Source of the DNA: a bacterium
Lineage (GTDB): Bacteria; Pseudomonadota; Alphaproteobacteria; Rs-D84; CACZYB01
Length of the DNA: 9,018 bases
Reading direction: 5' to 3'
Assembly (NCBI GenBank): GCA_024692925.1
Contig: JAILLX010000012.1
Location: forward strand, 1-9,018
Of the stretch, positions 5,772 through 9,018 are shown one piece after another (the stretch's first letter is position 1; each line of letters starts with the position of its first letter). The notes beneath the pieces were generated by a model. The model ran no database searches. It was not told the DNA's origin and saw only the letters and a program-made list of their open reading frames with translations. The position numbers and the translations under genes were made by a program.

Positions 5772-6815
5772 ATGTTTTCATCACTTACAGGACTTTTTTC
5801 ATCGGATCTTGGTATAGATCTTGGAACTGCGAACACACTTATTTATATGAATGACAAGGGAATCGTGCTTAATGAGCCATCTGTTGTTGCAATAAGTGAA
5901 GAAGAACGTGGTAGAAAAGAAATTTTGGCAGTTGGCGAAGAAGCAAAGAAAATGCTTGGAAGAACACCTGGTAATATACAGGCTATTCGTCCATTAAAGG
6001 ATGGTGTTATTGCCGATTTCGAAGTTGCCGAAGCTATGATTAAATATTTTATTCAAAAGGTTTTAAACAGAAAGGCATTCACTTTTCCACAGGTTGTAAT
6101 TTGTGTTCCTTCGGGGTCTACTGCTGTTGAAAGAAGGGCAATTCAAGAATCAGCTGAGGTTTGTGGTGCAAGAAAAGTTTACCTTATTGAAGAGCCGGTT
6201 GCTGCTGCGATTGGTGCGGGTCTTCCTATTGGTGAACCTACTGGATCTATGGTTGTAGATATTGGTGGTGGTACAACAGAAGTTGCTGTTTTATCCCTTG
6301 GTGGTGTAGTTTATGCTCGTTCTGTTCGTGTTGCTGGAGATAAAATGGATGAGGCAATTATTAACTATGTAAGAAGAAATCATAACCTCCTTATTGGTGA
6401 AAGATCGGCAGAAATTATTAAAAAGGAAATTGGTTGTGCTGTTCCTGATAATGATGAAGGTGGTCGTACAATTGATATTAAGGGTCGTGATTTGATGAAT
6501 GGTATTCCTCGTGAAATTACACTTAACGAAGCTCAGATTGCAGAAGCTCTTGAAGATCCTGTTCGTGAAATTATTAACGCTGTGAAGACTGCACTTGAAA
6601 ATACTGCACCTGAACTTGCTTCGGATATTGTTGATAAAGGTATTGTTTTAACAGGTGGTGGTGCATTTTTAAGAAATCTTGATTTTGCAATAAGACATGC
6701 AACCGGTCTTCCTGTATCTATTGCTGATAATCCACTTCTTTGTGTTGCTCTTGGTACCGGAAAGGTTATTAAGGATATTAAACACTACAGAAGTGTGCTT
6801 TCATCAATGTATTAA
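5772..6815 (+). CDS. mreB: Rod shape-determining protein MreB (bacterial actin)
   Basis: Actin-like ATPase that polymerises on the inner face of the cytoplasmic membrane and guides the elongasome, so it sets rod shape. The 347 residues equal the usual length. The nucleotide-binding signatures are all present: phosphate-1 DLGTANT (16-22), phosphate-2 DIGGGTTE (163-170) and the adenosine motif TGGGA (294-298), with EEPVAAAIGAG (140-150) in the connecting region. The N-terminal 10 residues (MFSSLTGLFS) form the short hydrophobic membrane-anchoring segment typical of proteobacterial MreB. The start is supported by GGAGAG (5761-5766), 5-7 bases from the ATG. Codon choice is tidier than in dnaG, as expected for a well-expressed gene. 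It stands alone: its own TATAAT lies upstream and a terminator follows immediately, with no mreC, mreD or penicillin-binding protein gene after it, unlike the common mreBCD arrangement. Confidence 0.98.
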   Translation: MFSSLTGLFSSDLGIDLGTANTLIYMNDKGIVLNEPSVVAISEEERGRKEILAVGEEAKKMLGRTPGNIQAIRPLKDGVIADFEVAEAMIKYFIQKVLNRKAFTFPQVVICVPSGSTAVERRAIQESAEVCGARKVYLIEEPVAAAIGAGLPIGEPTGSMVVDIGGGTTEVAVLSLGGVVYARSVRVAGDKMDEAIINYVRRNHNLLIGERSAEIIKKEIGCAVPDNDEGGRTIDIKGRDLMNGIPREITLNEAQIAEALEDPVREIINAVKTALENTAPELASDIVDKGIVLTGGGAFLRNLDFAIRHATGLPVSIADNPLLCVALGTGKVIKDIKHYRSVLSSMY

Positions 6816-6820
6816 TTTTA

Positions 6821-6860
6821 GGGGATCTTTGATATTTTTTCAGGGGTCCTTATTTTTTTT
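6821..6860 (+). terminator. Wobble-rich terminator of mreB
   Basis: Bases 6821-6830 (GGGGATCTTT) can pair with 6842-6851 (AGGGGTCCTT) over ten contiguous pairs, five of them G-U, around an 11-base loop; TTATTTTTTTT follows. The G-U pairs make it an RNA hairpin on the plus strand only. The same bases can also be read as an imperfect direct repeat (AGGGG-TC-TT-T-run twice). It begins 6 bases after the mreB stop. Confidence 0.6.
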
Positions 6861-6871
6861 GAAAATAATAG

Positions 6872-6900
6872 TTGACAAAATAATAAATGTTGTTTATATT
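6872..6900 (+). promoter_or_regulatory. Near-consensus sigma70 promoter for the 99-residue gene
   Basis: TTGACA (6872-6877) is a perfect -35, TATATT (6895-6900) is one base from consensus, and the spacer is exactly 17 bases. Transcription would start near 6907. This is the strongest-looking promoter in the window, which implies substantial expression of the small gene that follows. Confidence 0.85.
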
Positions 6901-6922
6901 TCTGTCTAAGATAACAAAAACA

Positions 6923-6927
6923 AGGAG
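6923..6927 (+). promoter_or_regulatory. Ribosome binding site of the 99-residue gene
   Basis: AGGAG lies 6 bases before the ATG at 6934 and decides the start. It follows ATAACAAAAAC (6911-6921), the same leader found before the Yip1-like gene. Confidence 0.8.
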
Positions 6928-6933
6928 TAAAAA

Positions 6934-7233
6934 ATGAATTATTCAAAAAAATCTAGTATCGAAGAAAGAATGACACGCGATTTGCAAAGTGAATTATATA
7001 GACAAATGAGAGATGAGGCTAATAAAGCAAGAAATGATGAATTTAAAAGACAAAATGCAAAAAGTGAACTTGCTCATTTCGTTAGACAAGAACAAATTTT
7101 AAATGATGTAATTACAAATCCAGAATCATCTTTTGAAGAAGTTTTAAAAGCAAAATTAACTTTGGTTCATTGTTTGAATAACAAAAATAAATGGCAAAAA
7201 ATTGTTGATGAACAATCAAATACTGGAAAGTAA
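6934..7233 (+). CDS. Small charged helical protein, unknown function
   Basis: I do not recognise this 99-residue protein. It is hydrophilic, rich in Lys, Glu, Asn, Gln and Arg, with no signal peptide or membrane helix. A long amphipathic, probably helical segment spans about 7-58. After an NPESS break (62-66) a second helix-like segment (about 67-93) contains the only cysteine. There is no zinc motif and no recognisable enzyme signature. It is very likely a real gene: a near-consensus promoter, a well-placed AGGAG, a clean reading frame and a terminator at 7255-7286 all frame it as a single-gene unit. It could be a cytosolic regulatory or structural adaptor; that is speculation. It sits between mreB, which has its own terminator, and the convergent recR operon, so the neighbourhood gives little hint of its role. 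Confidence 0.8.
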   Translation: MNYSKKSSIEERMTRDLQSELYRQMRDEANKARNDEFKRQNAKSELAHFVRQEQILNDVITNPESSFEEVLKAKLTLVHCLNNKNKWQKIVDEQSNTGK

Positions 7234-7254
7234 TATTTGCTTTTGTAAAAAAAT

Positions 7255-7286
7255 AAATCCGCATTTTTCGGTGCGGATTTTTTTTA
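7255..7286. terminator. Bidirectional terminator shared by the 99-residue gene and recR
   Basis: AAATCCGCA (7255-7263) and TGCGGATTT (7272-7280) form a perfect 9-bp stem with an 8-base loop. A T-run follows on the plus strand (through 7285) and an A-rich run precedes it (7247-7257), which gives a T-run on the minus strand. It therefore suits both convergent units. On the minus strand the recR stop codon (7284-7286) is only 3 bases before the hairpin. Confidence 0.9.
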
Positions 7287-7880
7287 TATACTTTTTCTTT
7301 GCCTTAATGCCTCGGAAATTGTACCTTCATCAAGGTAATCAAGTTCACCACCAATTGGAACACCGTGTGCAAGTTCGGTTATTTTTACACCTGTATCCTT
7401 TAAAAGATTGATGATGTAATGAGAAGTAATTTTTGCATCAATTGTTGCGGGCAATGCCAAAATTATTTCTTCGAATCCTTCGGTTTTTACACGATGTGGA
7501 AGATTTGCAAGGTTTAAATCGCTTGGTTCAATACCGTTGATTGCCGAAAGTATTCCGCCGGTTATATGGTATTTTCCGTTGAAAATATCACCGCGTTCCA
7601 TTGCCCAAAGCGATGAAATATCAGGTACTATGCAAAGAACTTTGCTATCCCTTTTGGGATTGGTACAAATTGAACATGGTGTGCAAGTATCAAAATTTCC
7701 ACAAATGGGACAAGTAGAAATATTTTTTTCAACGTCAATCAAAGCCTTTATAAGAGGAGTTAATTTTTCCGATTTATTTGAAATAAGATTTATTGTTGCA
7801 CGTACAGCAGATCGGTTTCCAAAACCTTGGATTTTAGAAAGAGCCTTTATCAAATTTGAAATTTCATCTGATTGTTGCAT
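7284..7880 (-). CDS. recR: Recombination mediator protein RecR
   Basis: RecR works with RecO (and RecF) to load RecA onto SSB-coated single-stranded DNA during gap repair. The 198 residues are the usual length. Domains in order: an N-terminal helix-hairpin-helix (about 10-28, IQGFGNRSAVR), a zinc finger with C57, C60, C69 and C72 (extra Cys at 66), a TOPRIM-like domain (about 80-175), and the conserved tail HGVPIGGELDYLDEGT (172-187). LWAMER and the GGILSAINGIEPSDL stretch read like alphaproteobacterial RecR. Oddity: the TOPRIM strand usually carries Glu followed four residues later by Asp (VVExxxD); here the positions are P86 and S90. The Shine-Dalgarno sequence AGGGGA (7892-7897) lies inside the end of the upstream gene, 11 bases from the ATG, and the intergenic gap is 6 bases. 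The gene is last in the GalU-like operon and ends in the bidirectional terminator. Confidence 0.97.
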   Translation of the reverse strand: MQQSDEISNLIKALSKIQGFGNRSAVRATINLISNKSEKLTPLIKALIDVEKNISTCPICGNFDTCTPCSICTNPKRDSKVLCIVPDISSLWAMERGDIFNGKYHITGGILSAINGIEPSDLNLANLPHRVKTEGFEEIILALPATIDAKITSHYIINLLKDTGVKITELAHGVPIGGELDYLDEGTISEALRQRKSI

Positions 7881-7886
7881 AAGTTT

Positions 7887-8864
7887 TTAATTCCCCTTTT
7901 TCGAACTGCCATCTTCTAATATACAATCAATAAGAAGCATTTGTGCAGTTTCCTTATTTCTTTCTTTGAATACAGATTCCTTTAGCAAAGTATAAAGAAG
8001 TGCTTCTTCGTATCCAGCCAATGTTCCACAATCAAGGTATGTATCAGTCCTTGAAATAGGATAAGTGCGAATCGCCATATGTTCAGGATCTTTTTTTACT
8101 TCATCATTAAGATATTTATCAAAGTGAATTTCTTTCCCTTCGTTTGCCCAAAGGTTATATTCTTCAGTTCCAACAGTATCAATTTTTGTTGCAACATCTT
8201 CTAAACGCTTTCCAACACGAGCATCAAGAATTGCCAAAGTTTGGAATGCTTCGTTTGATTTTGATTCTTTTGGTTTTTCCTTAAATATTCCATCATCAAT
8301 GATTCCCCAACGTGATGGATCTTCGACATGGCGAGTGATGAACATATTTCCACCAATACCATCAGCAATGTATTTTTCAATACATCTTTGGACAACAGGT
8401 TTGCGAAGTTCAGGATCCATTACACAATGGTTTGGAATAACAATATCATCAGGCATACGAACAACCAAATGACGACCACAGGCAACCTTGTTTGCAAGTC
8501 CGATTGCGTGACCTAAACCCTTTGGTTCATGTTGAATAACATATTTTATTTCAACATCATCAGGAACATAAACACTTTGCAAAAGTTCAAGACCAATGAT
8601 GTTGCCACTTTTTTTGAATTTATCTTCGATTTTTTGTTCTTTTGTAAAGCAAAGTTCGAATGCTTCTTTTGCCTTATCATCACTGCAAACGATTGTTATA
8701 TGTTTTGCACCAGATTTTATCATTTCACTTATTATATGATCAATAACTTTTCTTGAGCCAAGTGGAATAAGTGATTTGTGCGGAATACCCTTTGAATGAG
8801 GATAATTCCTTGTTGATTTACCCGCGGCAAGTATAACAAATTCTAAATCGTTTGCTGTTAACAT
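7887..8864 (-). CDS. GalU-like sugar-1-phosphate nucleotidyltransferase
   Basis: Probable UTP-glucose-1-phosphate uridylyltransferase, which would make UDP-glucose for envelope polysaccharides. The 325 residues are somewhat longer than the usual 290-300 of GalU. The N-terminal nucleotide-binding signature AAGKSTR (13-19) is followed by SKGIPHKSLIPL (24-35); compared with the classical GxGTR...TKxxPKxxLP this has Ser for the second Gly and one extra residue (His29) before the lysine. Further GalU-type blocks are QHEPKGLGHA (111-120), the metal-binding MPDD (137-140), RWGI (185-188) and, near the C terminus, YLDCGTLAGYEEALLY (276-291). The start is supported by AAAGGAAA (8870-8877) about 7 bases upstream. 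It begins one base after the stop of a paralogous gene and is followed by recR at 6 bases, so it is in an operon. The exact sugar and nucleotide cannot be read from the sequence, so no gene symbol is given. Confidence 0.85.
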   Translation of the reverse strand: MLTANDLEFVILAAGKSTRNYPHSKGIPHKSLIPLGSRKVIDHIISEMIKSGAKHITIVCSDDKAKEAFELCFTKEQKIEDKFKKSGNIIGLELLQSVYVPDDVEIKYVIQHEPKGLGHAIGLANKVACGRHLVVRMPDDIVIPNHCVMDPELRKPVVQRCIEKYIADGIGGNMFITRHVEDPSRWGIIDDGIFKEKPKESKSNEAFQTLAILDARVGKRLEDVATKIDTVGTEEYNLWANEGKEIHFDKYLNDEVKKDPEHMAIRTYPISRTDTYLDCGTLAGYEEALLYTLLKESVFKERNKETAQMLLIDCILEDGSSKKGN

Positions 8865-8865
8865 A

Positions 8866-9018
8866 TTATTTTCCTTTCTTTTCCCATAATTTATCGACTA
8901 TTGGTTTTATAAATTCAAGATTTGCTTCTTCAAATTCAGATTCTGTTAATAATGTATAAAGTAATGCTTTTTCATATCCCTCAATCGTTCCACAATCAAG
9001 GTACATATCTGTATCAAG
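8866..9018 (-). CDS. C-terminal end of a second GalU-like nucleotidyltransferase (partial)
   Basis: The last 50 codons and stop of a gene whose 5' part lies beyond the right edge of the window. The fragment begins LDTDMYLDCGTIEGYEKALL and ends WEKKGK. Over 33 aligned residues it is identical at 23 to the tail of the adjacent GalU-like protein (from SRTDTYLDCG onward), so the two are tandem paralogues; after that the tails diverge completely. The stop (8866-8868) is one base from the ATG of the downstream copy. The YLDCGT-GY-AL block is the usual C-terminal sugar-nucleotide motif of GalU proteins. No promoter is visible; it must lie outside the window. Confidence 0.85.
   Translation of the reverse strand, partial: LDTDMYLDCGTIEGYEKALLYTLLTESEFEEANLEFIKPIVDKLWEKKGK

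Noticed and set aside
6697..6909. A 70-codon plus-strand open frame overlapping the end of mreB
   Set aside because: It overlaps mreB out of frame and runs through the terminator and the next promoter.
7537..7890. A 117-codon plus-strand open frame opposite recR
   Set aside because: It is the mirror of the RecR coding frame, with no ribosome site.
1..9018. CRISPR arrays, insertion sequences, toxin-antitoxin or phage-defence systems
   Set aside because: No regular repeat-spacer pattern, no transposase or nuclease signature and no toxin-antitoxin gene pair was seen; the recognised genes are core housekeeping functions.

Overview
This is a strongly AT-rich bacterial window of compact housekeeping genes with short intergenic gaps. 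Alphaproteobacterial-type features appear in RecR, MreB, DnaG and in Der with its acidic inter-domain linker. With the low GC content, these suggest a host- or gut-associated alphaproteobacterium. That placement is inferred from sequence flavour and was not tested by a phylogeny.

Layout from left to right: (1) Positions 1-327 hold no convincing protein gene. They contain several inverted repeats, a good sigma70-like promoter, a short GC-rich stretch that could be a small RNA, and a REP-like perfect hairpin downstream of lspA. (2) On the minus strand, der (two-domain ribosome-assembly GTPase) and lspA (lipoprotein signal peptidase) form an operon with a one-base overlap and a plausible promoter at 2295-2323. 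(3) On the plus strand, divergent from der, a Yip1-like membrane protein with a lysine-rich cytosolic tail has its own terminator. (4) dnaG (primase) and nth (endonuclease III) form a tight plus-strand operon. (5) mreB stands alone, with its own promoter and a wobble-rich terminator. (6) An unrecognised 99-residue helical protein sits behind a textbook TTGACA-17-TATATT promoter. (7) On the minus strand, two tandem GalU-like sugar nucleotidyltransferases (the upstream one cut by the window edge) are followed by recR. This operon converges on the 99-residue gene and shares a bidirectional terminator with it.

The genes serve core functions: replication priming (dnaG), base-excision repair (nth), recombinational repair (recR), ribosome biogenesis (der), lipoprotein maturation (lspA), cell shape (mreB) and nucleotide-sugar supply (GalU-like pair). 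No mobile element, CRISPR array, tRNA, rRNA or defence system was seen. The least explained items are the two orphan proteins, which share a similar 5' leader, the promoter plus GC-rich stretch at the left edge, the GalU-like tandem duplication, and RecR's loss of its usual TOPRIM acidic residues.
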